Position numbers and translations under genes: made by a program. From Nanobdellota archaeon (GTDB lineage Archaea; Nanobdellota; Nanobdellia; Pacearchaeales; GW2011-AR1), in the NCBI GenBank assembly GCA_018817905.1, contig JAHISS010000021.1, forward strand, positions 1 to 17,148: a stretch of DNA of 17,148 nt. The letters are read 5' to 3'. The notes beneath the pieces were generated by a model. The model searched no databases and was not told where the DNA came from. It was given only the letters and a program-made list of their open reading frames with translations. Positions 1 to 6,832 of the stretch are shown piece by piece. The number at the start of each line of letters is the position of its first letter. Within the stretch, counting starts at the first letter, position 1.

Positions 1-1
1 A

Positions 2-70
2 AAGAATATTGAGAACTATGACGTTTTAATTTATATTAAAGAGCACAAACACATTTTTTTACCAAGTTAG
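2..70 (+). CDS. possible C-terminal end of an unidentified gene entering from the left
   Basis: The frame beginning at base 2 stays open for 22 codons and ends in TAG at 68-70. The tail is mixed hydrophobic and charged (it contains YDVLIYIKEHKHIFLPS). It is the only frame at the left edge that reads as plausible protein. It would converge on the minus-strand gene ending at 82. The stretch is too short to assign a family and chance openness is quite possible. Confidence 0.25.
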   Translation, partial: KNIENYDVLIYIKEHKHIFLPS

Positions 71-81
71 TTCAACGTATT

Positions 82-264
82 TCATCTCACACCTTTTTTC
101 TTCAACTTCAACCTTCCCCCCACCCGCCCTAAAATTATCTCCCAAAACTTCTTCTCATTGGCATCTAACTTATCCTTATCAACTTTTCCCAAAATCTTCC
201 CCAACAACACCAGCTCCTTATCACTTAACCTTATCCTATTAATTGTTTCTGGAACTATTCTCAC
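82..264 (-). CDS. small hypothetical protein (60 aa), coupled to the CYTH gene
   Basis: The family is not recognised. The protein is short, mostly helical in appearance and rich in Lys, Leu and Asp, with a very basic C-terminus (KLKKKGVR). The start is GTG at 264. The sequence GTGA overlaps the TGA stop of the upstream CYTH gene by 4 nt, a classic translational-coupling arrangement and the main reason to believe it is real. There are no cysteines, membrane segment or clear motif. It probably shares the CYTH gene's transcript; function unknown. Confidence 0.6.
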   Translation of the reverse strand: MRIVPETINRIRLSDKELVLLGKILGKVDKDKLDANEKKFWEIILGRVGGRLKLKKKGVR

Positions 265-860
265 TTCCCTTTCCTCCGCGTAATAAAATACTTCTTATCC
301 TTAACACCCTTCTCATACAACCTCCGAGTGTATCCCACATTGTCTATCTGGTCTTTTGTCACGCCAATCTCAGCCAGCGTCTGCAAAATCGCCTTCCGAG
401 CCTTCTCCACATCTTTCTCCTTCGCTAAATACTCAATCTCAAGATAAGTTCCAACATGTTTCACAACATTTATCTCAATGATTATGTTCTTATCCTTCTT
501 ATGCAAATACTTCTCAGTGTGCTTTCTCTTCTTCACCCACTCCTTAAATCCAAAATCCTCCAACAAAGCCAAAAAATTATCCAAATGTTTCCCGTCGCTC
601 AACTCAAATTCAAACTCTCTTTTAACAACAACCCCGCCACCATAAAGATGCGTCAGATGTTTCTTAAAATTAACAACTAACTTCTTCCCGTCGTCCCGAA
701 TCCTAAACGCCTTCGACGGATAACCTTTCCCCTCAAGACGAAAGTAATCATCTCCTCGAGACTCAGTCTTAATAAAATCAGCAACCAGTTTAATCTTCCG
801 TCTCAAACGAGCAACATCCTCGACCTTCGCCTTTACCTCAACTTCTAACCAGTTTACCAT
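261..860 (-). CDS. CYTH-domain protein (class IV adenylate cyclase / triphosphatase family)
   Basis: The N-terminus reads MVNWLEVEVKAKV and carries the ExExK signature that opens CYTH domains, the acidic/basic triad that binds metal and triphosphate inside the tunnel fold. Further charged strands expected of the tunnel follow: a KAFRIRDDG-like segment around residues 50-58, VVKREFEFEL in the middle, and an EIEY strand around 143. At 199 aa it matches the CyaB/ThTPA-like length. Members cleave triphosphates such as tripolyphosphate or thiamine triphosphate, or cyclise ATP; the substrate cannot be told here. The protein should be cytosolic. A TATA-like element sits about 27-38 nt ahead of the ATG, and the 60-aa gene follows with a 4-nt overlap. 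Confidence 0.85.
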   Translation of the reverse strand: MVNWLEVEVKAKVEDVARLRRKIKLVADFIKTESRGDDYFRLEGKGYPSKAFRIRDDGKKLVVNFKKHLTHLYGGGVVVKREFEFELSDGKHLDNFLALLEDFGFKEWVKKRKHTEKYLHKKDKNIIIEINVVKHVGTYLEIEYLAKEKDVEKARKAILQTLAEIGVTKDQIDNVGYTRRLYEKGVKDKKYFITRRKGK

Positions 861-886
861 CTTTTCTAAACACGACAGCCAAGACG

Positions 887-898
887 AATATATAAAAC
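887..898 (-). promoter_or_regulatory. TATA-like box of the CYTH gene
   Basis: On the minus strand the sequence reads GTTTTATATATT, a strong archaeal TATA-like element about 30 nt before the ATG at 860. This implies a short or absent 5' leader. Confidence 0.5.
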
Positions 899-911
899 TT
901 TTCTCGGCGAA

Positions 912-2225
912 CTATCCAAACATTCTCTTAAACCAAGCAATTACTTTTGTAAGTAACGAACCGCTAACGCATTCGCCAGAAACACAAACATTACTCTCAC
1001 ACTCAAAATTATTTTCACACAATCCATCAGAACTCAATTGGAAAACAAATTCTCCACTTTCCGCGCAATAACTGCCATCTTTTCTGTATCCGAGAGGATA
1101 ACACTTGTTATCAAGCCCACAACTCCCACAAACAAAATTATTTTGCCCCGCTGCCTCAGAACTAACAACATTGGACTCATCTTCATACGATTCTGATGAA
1201 ACCTCATTAGAAGAACCTGCACAAGCCCCATCCAAACAGCCATTTGGACATAAGTAAATCGACCCAACCAAACGCTCCCCAGAAGGAAATAAACTCTCTT
1301 TACCATCGCTAGCCAACGGCCTAGAATTAACTTGACAATTAAAATCTATTGCATATCTTCCAACATTAGTAGGTTCCAAAGAGCTCCTTTCCCAACAATA
1401 ATCAGTCTTCGTCATGTAGGTCCACCCACTATCTTGGGTCCAATGTTTCCCAGAAGCTGTGCCTTTTGTATAATAGTCCAATCCGTCAGAATCAATACAG
1501 CCTTCTCCCACGTCAACATCAACTGTACAACAAGCTCTTCCAGCACCGCTGCAAGAATAAAGCTCAGGGGCCAAAACATTTCCACCATTTTCAAGACAGT
1601 TAAAACTACTTTCAACACAATAATAGCCAGCAATCTGGCAAGAGTTTAAATTTTCCTTATTTCCAAAACCAATTCCACCTTCAAAAAAACCTAAAGAAAC
1701 CGCACTAATTCCTGTTTCTTTTGTCGTATGAAAAATGTCCACGACGTAAAAACTAGCTCCCTGTATCTCTCCATAATCCTTCTCTCCAAAACTAACCGAT
1801 TCTCCATCAACTATCAAATTAGCCTCCTCCGCAGAAAGAACTTCCATATCAAAAGAATACTCATCATTATCGTCCCCAAAAAAGACATACTCTCCATTGC
1901 TTGCCTTGTCTTCGTAAACCACCGCATAGTTATTTAGGTTCACGCCACTTAGTCCCGCTTCTTTAGAAGTATAGAAAATATCATTTACAAACAGTTCCAC
2001 ATTAGATAAATCTTCATAGTATTCTTCCCCTATCGTGAAAGGGGTTCCATCAATAGAAATTTCTGCACTTGTTTGAGAGTAAACAGCAGTTAAAACTAGA
2101 ATTAGGTCGTTATTATCTTTGTCTTGGATTGTAATGCTTTCTCCTTCATTCACGATAGTCGCAGAAACAAAAGTTAAACATATTAAAACTAAAATAACGC
2201 TATTCAACAAGATTTCTTTTTTCAT
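912..2225 (-). CDS. secreted Cys-rich repeat protein
   Basis: The ATG at 2225 is preferred over an in-frame TTG at 2231; it gives 437 aa. Residues 1-22 are a Sec-type signal (MKKE, a hydrophobic run, then FVSA). Two related beta-rich modules follow, about residues 24-100 and 118-180. They share the pattern I-D/V-D-G-x5-G-E-x2-Y-x-[DE]-[LI]-x6-F-V-x-D-I-F-x-T-[ST]-K-E-[AT]-G-[LI]-S, so they arose by internal duplication. The second half is cysteine-rich (GYYCVESSFNC, GSCGLDNKCY, CENNFECESNVCVSGEC) and probably disulphide-bonded outside the cell. A short amphipathic or hydrophobic end (LLTKVIAWFKRMFG) may hold it to the membrane. This end style recalls surface proteins of Woesearchaeota/Pacearchaeota. 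No enzyme motif is visible. Confidence 0.75.
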   Translation of the reverse strand: MKKEILLNSVILVLICLTFVSATIVNEGESITIQDKDNNDLILVLTAVYSQTSAEISIDGTPFTIGEEYYEDLSNVELFVNDIFYTSKEAGLSGVNLNNYAVVYEDKASNGEYVFFGDDNDEYSFDMEVLSAEEANLIVDGESVSFGEKDYGEIQGASFYVVDIFHTTKETGISAVSLGFFEGGIGFGNKENLNSCQIAGYYCVESSFNCLENGGNVLAPELYSCSGAGRACCTVDVDVGEGCIDSDGLDYYTKGTASGKHWTQDSGWTYMTKTDYCWERSSLEPTNVGRYAIDFNCQVNSRPLASDGKESLFPSGERLVGSIYLCPNGCLDGACAGSSNEVSSESYEDESNVVSSEAAGQNNFVCGSCGLDNKCYPLGYRKDGSYCAESGEFVFQLSSDGLCENNFECESNVCVSGECVSGSLLTKVIAWFKRMFG

Positions 2226-2250
2226 TTTCAATAATTAAAGAGAATTTTGA

Positions 2251-2266
2251 GATATATATATATATC
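2251..2266. promoter_or_regulatory. AT palindrome between divergent genes
   Basis: GATATATATATATATC is a perfect 16-nt palindrome 26-41 nt ahead of the secreted-protein ATG (2225), so it probably serves as that gene's TATA region. The ferredoxin on the other strand has its own TATA-like stretch (CATTTATATT, 2294-2303) 22-31 nt before its ATG at 2325. Confidence 0.45.
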
Positions 2267-2324
2267 GAAAGGTAAAAAACTAACTAAAACAAACATTTAT
2301 ATTTCCCAAGCAACATCAACAACA

Positions 2325-2543
2325 ATGAAGTACAAAATAAAATATGATAAATCAAAATGCATCGGCGCAGCATCTTGCGCAAAAATCGCACCAGACACCT
2401 GGAAGCTTGACGACCAAGGCATCGCGGTGCAGCTGAAGAAAGAGTTCACCGACGAAGAACTCGACAAACAAACCAAAGCGGCAAAGTCCTGCCCAGCCCA
2501 TGCGATTGAAATCTACGACGAAGCAGGGAAGAAGATTGTTTAA
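2325..2543 (+). CDS. small single-cluster ferredoxin with three cysteine ligands
   Basis: The 72-aa protein has the single-cluster ferredoxin layout: CIGAASC (Cys12, Cys18) and SCP (Cys56). Ala15 occupies the second-ligand position that is Cys or Asp in [4Fe-4S] relatives such as the Pyrococcus type. Ala22 replaces the Cys that often precedes Pro. Three Cys ligands suggest a [3Fe-4S] cluster or a labile fourth site (inference from the family). The ATG at 2325 is chosen over an upstream in-frame ATG at 2247: residue 1 then begins the fold, and a TATA-like sequence lies 22-31 nt upstream, so the upstream extension would be promoter DNA. It is a cytosolic electron carrier and could partner the hydrogenase or reductase nearby, but that link is positional only. 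Confidence 0.85.
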   Translation: MKYKIKYDKSKCIGAASCAKIAPDTWKLDDQGIAVQLKKEFTDEELDKQTKAAKSCPAHAIEIYDEAGKKIV

Positions 2544-2552
2544 TTTATCTTT

Positions 2553-2891
2553 TTATTGATTTCCTCTCACAAACTCTGCAATTCTATGTTTAGCATTATA
2601 TGTAAACATCGGAAATTCGTCTGAAGGGAGATAATCTTGTTGAGAACCTGGAGCAGTTATCCCTGCAACTCTCAAATGAGGAAATCTCTTTTTAACCTCT
2701 GGTATCAAATACTGCTTCTTCCTACCCGGATGATACAACAACACACTAAAATCATTTAAGTCATGATCTTTTAAAAAATCCTCTAAACTTTCAGCAGCCG
2801 TAATTTCAATCCCTTCCTCAATACGCATTCTCATAAGAAAACATCCCACATACCTCAATGCGTGGTCTATATAAGCTAGTCTCGGTTTCAT
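2553..2891 (-). CDS. hypothetical protein, possibly receiver-like alpha/beta fold
   Basis: The protein has 112 aa and no recognised family. It alternates strands and helices: RLAYIDHAL at the start, FSVLLYHPG in the middle and LRVAGITAPG later. This resembles the order of a CheY-like domain, but the acidic pocket and phosphorylatable Asp cannot be placed with confidence, so any signalling role is speculative. There is no signal peptide or membrane segment. It converges on the ferredoxin (9 nt apart) and is divergent from the maturation protease, only 36 nt separating the two starts, so their promoters must overlap. Confidence 0.6.
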   Translation of the reverse strand: MKPRLAYIDHALRYVGCFLMRMRIEEGIEITAAESLEDFLKDHDLNDFSVLLYHPGRKKQYLIPEVKKRFPHLRVAGITAPGSQQDYLPSDEFPMFTYNAKHRIAEFVRGNQ

Positions 2892-2927
2892 GAAAAGACT
2901 TATTATATCCTTATTTTAAATATTACT

Positions 2928-3317
2928 GTGAAAACAATCTACATCCTCGGCAACCCAACTTTCGAACAAGATTCCCTCCCAGTAAAACTTCTACCCAAAC
3001 TAAAGTCCGAATTACCACAATTCAAATTCATCCACATTGACCCAACCGAAAACCTCCCCGAAGAAAACCATTTAATTCTAATCGACACAATCCTGGACAT
3101 TAAAGAAGTCAAAATCCTAACCGACATCAACAAAATCCAACCCTCCCCACAATGCTCTCTCCACGACTTTGACCTCGGCTTCCAACTCAAACTAATGAAA
3201 AAACTCGGCAAGATAAAAAAAGTTACAATTATTGGCATTCCGAGTGAAGGGAATGAAGATGAAATCCTAAAAGAAATTAAAAATATCTTATCAAACCAAG
3301 TTAACTTTCAAAAATAA
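2928..3317 (+). CDS. [NiFe]-hydrogenase maturation endopeptidase (M52/HycI family)
   Basis: The protein (129 aa, GTG start) opens with a strand ending in GNP (residues 8-10). It then has an acidic residue at Asp15, an ILID strand ending at Asp53, and SLHDFDL with His79. This is the order of the nickel-sensing Glu/Asp, Asp and His of HybD/HycI peptidases. These enzymes check for nickel in the immature large subunit and cut after the His of the C-terminal DPCxxCxxH. The large subunit in this window ends DPCISCATH followed by nine residues, exactly such a substrate. The usual DDGxG stretch is degenerate (EQDSLP), and the protein is shorter than the common 150-160 aa. A TATA-like TATTATATCC lies about 20-28 nt upstream. 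The duplicated large-subunit tail fragment starts about 75 nt beyond its stop. Confidence 0.8.
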   Translation: MKTIYILGNPTFEQDSLPVKLLPKLKSELPQFKFIHIDPTENLPEENHLILIDTILDIKEVKILTDINKIQPSPQCSLHDFDLGFQLKLMKKLGKIKKVTIIGIPSEGNEDEILKEIKNILSNQVNFQK

Positions 3318-3387
3318 TTTCCTCACCAACCCTCTGCCAGAAATCTTCTCCACTTAATTATCTCCTTTCACAAAACAACCTTCAACT

Positions 3388-3422
3388 ATTTCTCACGTCC
3401 AATTCACCTTCAAAAAATGCAT
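3388..3422 (-). pseudogene. duplicated fragment of the large-subunit C-terminal tail
   Basis: Bases 3388-3420 match the 3' end of the large-subunit gene (3900-3931) at all but about four positions, including one single-base indel. On the minus strand a tiny reading frame, ATG at 3422 to TGA at 3393, reads MHFLKVNWT. The real gene ends with H, then FLKVNWDEK, the peptide removed by the maturation protease. The match stops abruptly before the CxxC codons. It may be the relic of a second large-subunit gene or a local duplication; a functional 9-codon peptide is unlikely but cannot be excluded. Confidence 0.6.
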
Positions 3423-3462
3423 ATCTAAATAATTCCTTAAATAATATGAAATTCTCTAAATA

Positions 3463-3741
3463 CTAGTGCCCTTCAGCTTTTATCTCAGCAAAAACATCCT
3501 TCAAGTATTTACTGTAATGATGTCTCTCTGGGTTTTTTCCTTCTTCCACACCCATTAGTTTATGCCATCTTTCTGTCTCCTCAGAAGTCAAAGGCGGTTG
3601 CATATCTCCGATTCTTTCCTCCACATATGACCTCGCCCGCAAGTAAGTTGCATAACGAACCGAACAATCCGTGATTGGAAGTAAGATAGAGACACCAAGT
3701 GCAACTAATGCAACAGCCGGTAGTAATTCCCTTTGTGTCAT
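3463..3741 (-). CDS. small membrane-anchored hypothetical protein
   Basis: The protein has 92 aa. Residues 7-24 form one hydrophobic segment (LPAVALVALGVSILLPI) followed by a Cys and a charged, helical tail of about 65 residues with several His near the end (RHHY and a final GH). One N-terminal anchor with a soluble domain is the likely topology. The family is not recognised. On the minus strand AGTTTATAAAAC (3759-3770) forms a TATA-like box 18-29 nt before the ATG, so it has its own promoter. It lies between the duplicated large-subunit tail and the end of the hydrogenase operon. Confidence 0.6.
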   Translation of the reverse strand: MTQRELLPAVALVALGVSILLPITDCSVRYATYLRARSYVEERIGDMQPPLTSEETERWHKLMGVEEGKNPERHHYSKYLKDVFAEIKAEGH

Positions 3742-3788
3742 GTAAATTGGGGATTGTTATGTTTTATAAACTTTTTTAAATCCAAATT

Positions 3789-3908
3789 CTACAAATTATT
3801 CATTTCATCAAGATTAATTTCTTCTTTTGATAATTTCTCTCTCACTTCCCTAATTAACAAAACGCTATCTCCCTTTCTTTTAATTTTATTCTTTAATTTA
3901 TTTCTCAT
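3789..3908 (-). CDS. possible 39-aa ORF overlapping the end of the large-subunit gene
   Basis: The ATG at 3908 lies inside the last codons of the large subunit in another frame (GGGATGAGAAATAA), so the two would overlap by 11 nt. The product is very basic at first (MRNKLKNKIKRKG) and then helical (LIREVREKLSKEEINLDEMNNL), which reads like real protein. It would be the last cistron of the hydrogenase operon. The length is marginal, no family is recognised and chance is possible. Confidence 0.35.
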   Translation of the reverse strand: MRNKLKNKIKRKGDSVLLIREVREKLSKEEINLDEMNNL

Positions 3909-5355
3909 CCCAATTAACCTTCAAAAAATGCGTCGCACATGAAATGCACGGATCATATGACCTAATCAATTTCTCCATCTCATACTGAATCTCTTCCTTA
4001 TCCTTCACCCCCAATTCCCCCAGCCCACTCTTGCCTCCTCCTCCAAAATCCTCACCGCCCAACCCCTTCTTACTTCCGACTCCAGAATAATTCCCACCAC
4101 CCAATTCCCCCTTACCTTTAACCGACCCGCCACTTCCAGAATCTCTCTCAACCCCAACTCCAGAACCCTCGCCAGTCCTCTTATCAATCTCCGCCTGAAC
4201 AAGTTTCTTAATATCCAACTCCATGTTAATCTGATTCTGCTGCGTCGGCGTAATAATTCTTCCTTCCTTAATCGTCCCGTCTTTCTTCAAGGCCAGTTTG
4301 TAATATAACAATCCGCGAGGCGCCTCAATCACCCCGACTCCCTCGCAATCCTTATACTCCAACTTCGGCGGCGCTTCAGACTTAAACTTCCAACCCTGGA
4401 TAATCTCAATCGAATGGTCAATCGAATGAACAATCTCAATTGCCTGCGCCAAATTATTCAGGAAGATATTATTCGAAGGAAACATCTTCAGATATCGCGC
4501 ACAATCCTTCTTCGTATTCTTATGCAGCTTGTCCTTATTCAAGTTCAACCTTGCCAGCGCCCCAAGCATGTAAGTGTCATCCTCAAACTCATAACCAACC
4601 GCCTGCGAATAAGGAATAACCACCTTATCCAAATGCTCAAAATAATTCTCCTCCGGAATCTTCTTCCCATCCGAAGTCAAGATATAATCTCCCAAAAAGT
4701 TAAACTCCGGCCCAGACAAAGCAACAAAATTAGTTTCACGAACATAATCAACTTTCGCCTTCGCATAAACCCCAAGAACTTTCATCATCCTCTCCCGCGC
4801 CTCTTTCAATTCAGGAATTAAAGCTTTCAAGTCCTTATCCTTCGGCGTCTCCATAAATCCTCCAACAACTGGATACGGCGCATGAACCGCCCTACCCGCC
4901 ACAACCGTCGATAAATTATTCCCTGCCCTTTTAACAACAAAAGAATCCTTCAAATACTGCGCCTCTTCCCCAACAAAATCCAAAACACTATCCTTCCCGA
5001 AAACATCAGGCAGACTAAAAAGATAAACATGCAGCGCGTGATCCCTTATCATCATCCCATACATCGTCAACTTCTTCAACGCCATCGCCTGCTCCGAAAC
5101 CTTAACACCAAGCGCCCGCTCAATCGCCTCGATACAGCACATCGTATGCGCGATGCTACACGTCCCACATATTCGAGCAACAGCTTGAGGCAAGCTATCA
5201 ATCGTCTGCCCCCGAATCGCCTCCGTGAAAAACCTCTTATTGTCGGTCAACGCCAACTTCACTTTCTCAACTTTTCCGTTCACGACTTTCACGTCCAAGT
5301 CTGCATGACCTTCAACTTTCGAAATGTTCTGGATTGATATGTCAACTGTTTTCAT
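3898..5355 (-). CDS. [NiFe]-hydrogenase large (catalytic) subunit
   Basis: The protein has 485 aa. The N-terminal L1 motif is RICGTCSIAH (Cys63, Cys66, His70) and the C-terminal L2 motif is DPCISCATH (Cys470, Cys473, His476). These four cysteines hold the Ni-Fe site. The nine residues after His476 (FLKVNWDEK) are the extension cut off on maturation. IRDHALHVYLF near residue 107, GRAVHAPYPVVGGF and EAPRGLLYY resemble cytosolic group 3 (bidirectional, NAD(P)-linked) enzymes. The odd feature is about 55 Gly-rich residues (395-449) inserted just before the last helix. The gene is last or next to last in the coupled operon and starts 1 nt after the acetyltransferase stop. Function: reversible H2 oxidation or proton reduction with the small subunit. 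Confidence 0.95.
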   Translation of the reverse strand: MKTVDISIQNISKVEGHADLDVKVVNGKVEKVKLALTDNKRFFTEAIRGQTIDSLPQAVARICGTCSIAHTMCCIEAIERALGVKVSEQAMALKKLTMYGMMIRDHALHVYLFSLPDVFGKDSVLDFVGEEAQYLKDSFVVKRAGNNLSTVVAGRAVHAPYPVVGGFMETPKDKDLKALIPELKEARERMMKVLGVYAKAKVDYVRETNFVALSGPEFNFLGDYILTSDGKKIPEENYFEHLDKVVIPYSQAVGYEFEDDTYMLGALARLNLNKDKLHKNTKKDCARYLKMFPSNNIFLNNLAQAIEIVHSIDHSIEIIQGWKFKSEAPPKLEYKDCEGVGVIEAPRGLLYYKLALKKDGTIKEGRIITPTQQNQINMELDIKKLVQAEIDKRTGEGSGVGVERDSGSGGSVKGKGELGGGNYSGVGSKKGLGGEDFGGGGKSGLGELGVKDKEEIQYEMEKLIRSYDPCISCATHFLKVNWDEK

Positions 5356-5356
5356 T

Positions 5357-5902
5357 TTACCAAAAATCCGCGTTCGTAAACGCGACTCCTTTTCCCTTAA
5401 TAATTTTACTAACTAATTTATCCTTGCCTTCATAATAAACACCATCTCCATCATTATCTATAACAATCTCTCCCGTCTTGGGATTTTTATATCTAAATCT
5501 CTTTATCAAATGCCTCTTAGTTTTAAAACCAACCTTCTCAAAAAAGCCCAAATTACTTCTATCAGTAAACGCCACCGCAGTCTTATCCTTTTTCTTCATA
5601 TAATAAATCCTAGCAGCCTGCAGTAATCTCCCATATTCCCTTCCTTTCTTAATTGCTAAACCTCGCCCCATCCCAAGAATTTCATACTTCTTACCCTTGT
5701 ACTCCACCTTAACAGGCTTCAACATCCCAAAGGCCACCACCTTGCCCTCATCCTTCACGAGAATAAAAACAGCCTTTTTGTCCTCCTTCCTAAAATTCAT
5801 CATCGCACTTTTCCCATACTCTCTCTTCCGTTGCACATTCATGAAATCAAGCTCTTTTTTTTTCAATTTCTCAATCGGCTTGAATTCTATTTCTATCTTC
5901 AT
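5357..5902 (-). CDS. GNAT-family N-acetyltransferase in the hydrogenase operon
   Basis: From the ATG at 5902 the protein has 181 aa. The acetyl-CoA binding region is around residues 76-94 (LGMGRGLAIKKGREYGRLL, a variant of the RxxGxG/A loop), followed by the typical late element SNLGFFEKVGF (116-126). The ORF can be extended upstream to 5935, but that would overlap the preceding gene deeply; the ATG 1 nt after that gene's TGA fits the coupling seen throughout this operon. The substrate is unknown. It sits between a membrane Cys protein and the large subunit. Candidate roles are acetylation of a small molecule or of a hydrogenase component; both are guesses from position. Confidence 0.75.
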   Translation of the reverse strand: MKIEIEFKPIEKLKKKELDFMNVQRKREYGKSAMMNFRKEDKKAVFILVKDEGKVVAFGMLKPVKVEYKGKKYEILGMGRGLAIKKGREYGRLLQAARIYYMKKKDKTAVAFTDRSNLGFFEKVGFKTKRHLIKRFRYKNPKTGEIVIDNDGDGVYYEGKDKLVSKIIKGKGVAFTNADFW

Positions 5903-5903
5903 C

Positions 5904-6332
5904 TCACTCACCCCCTCCCGGAAAACTCGCCCCATTCATTTGACCCACATTGTGAGAAACTGCTCTATTATAACTCCCCAAATCCCCCAAATTAAATATC
6001 AAAACATAAGGGTCATACCTACAAACTTTATTTTCTTTATCATATCTTTTCCCAACACTCTCGCCGTCCTCACAAATAATTATCTCCTTGTATTCGCAAT
6101 GCCTAACAACGTTAAACAAAATACTTACAAAGACTGGATTAGCCAAAGTACAAGTATTACAAGGTCTTTCTCCAGTTATATTTCCAGAAGGCGTCCCAGG
6201 TATCTCTACCCAATTCTGACAAGGACAGCCAATCAAAGTACAGCTCGCACTAAAACCACTTATAAAATTAAACAGTAAAGTCAAAACTATTATTACTCCA
6301 AGTATCCATATCAACCAATATCTTGCTTTCAT
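5904..6332 (-). CDS. membrane-anchored or secreted Cys-rich protein (hydrogenase operon)
   Basis: The protein has 142 aa. It begins with a signal anchor (MKARYWLIWILGVIIVLTLLF), then an outer domain with eight cysteines, including SCTLIGCPC and PCNTC in the first 40 residues after the anchor. It ends with a Gly-rich tail. The cysteines could form disulphides outside the cell or hold metal; no known cluster motif is complete. Its ATGA start overlaps the small-subunit stop by 4 nt, and the acetyltransferase follows after 1 nt, so it is certainly part of the operon. The family is not recognised. It resembles the other anchored Cys protein of the operon only in architecture, with no clear sequence similarity by eye. 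Confidence 0.7.
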   Translation of the reverse strand: MKARYWLIWILGVIIVLTLLFNFISGFSASCTLIGCPCQNWVEIPGTPSGNITGERPCNTCTLANPVFVSILFNVVRHCEYKEIIICEDGESVGKRYDKENKVCRYDPYVLIFNLGDLGSYNRAVSHNVGQMNGASFPGGGE

Positions 6333-6832
6333 CCTACCCCAAAATCCTCCTTCAATTTCTCAATAACTTCAAAAAACTTTTCCTCACTCATCGGACATCC
6401 AGGAACCTTGTAATCCACGCGAACCAATTCGTCCAGCCTGTAAACCTTTTTATGCATTCTAAATTTCTTAATCAAAGGTTCAATTTCTTTCTGCAACTCC
6501 TTAGAGAAATCGTTTCTTTGCGCCGCCGGCCCTCCAGTCACAGCACAACTCCCAATTGCCACCAGCTTCTTGCAGTTCTTCCGAATCTCCAAAAGTTTCT
6601 TCTCATCCGCCTTCGAAGCAATCGCACCCTCGACAAACGCAACATCCAAGCCCTCCAGCTTATTCTTCGACCTCAAAATCCGAACATGCTGAAACTCAAA
6701 GATCCGATTCCATTCCTCAAAATGATCATTCAACAACTCCGTAAAAACAATCGTCGAATCCTCACAACACGAAAAACTAAACCACCCCATTTTTAGTTTC
6801 TTCTCTCCTTCTCCAATCTTTTTCTTTACCAT
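6329..6832 (-). CDS. [NiFe]-hydrogenase small subunit (single proximal Fe-S cluster type)
   Basis: The start chosen is ATG 6832, which overlaps the previous stop as TAATG. It gives 167 aa, and a longer reading from 6871 would run into the upstream gene. Cluster ligands visible are SCC (Cys22, Cys23), GSC (Cys96) and VPGCP (Cys146). The protein ends soon after, so only the proximal [4Fe-4S] site is present, as in short group 3 and complex I-like subunits. The usual CxxC is replaced by adjacent cysteines (FSFSCCEDS), reminiscent of the tandem Cys of NuoB. It pairs with the large subunit two genes downstream and passes electrons to a partner not obvious in the operon. Confidence 0.85.
   Translation of the reverse strand: MVKKKIGEGEKKLKMGWFSFSCCEDSTIVFTELLNDHFEEWNRIFEFQHVRILRSKNKLEGLDVAFVEGAIASKADEKKLLEIRKNCKKLVAIGSCAVTGGPAAQRNDFSKELQKEIEPLIKKFRMHKKVYRLDELVRVDYKVPGCPMSEEKFFEVIEKLKEDFGVG

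Noticed and set aside
1034..1306. 90-codon minus-strand frame in the secreted-protein region
   Set aside because: Out-of-frame overlap of the secreted protein, whose signal peptide, repeats and Cys motifs are coherent.
3291..3317. On the minus strand, a third FLKVN-like stretch (LFLKVNLV and stop) opposite the end of the maturation protease gene
   Set aside because: About 16 of 19 bases resemble the large-subunit tail, but it lies within the antisense of a real coding end and both are A/T-rich; chance is a fair explanation.
4414..4821. 135-codon plus-strand frame opposite the large subunit
   Set aside because: Antisense shadow of a firmly identified gene, with skewed Asn/Arg/Leu composition.
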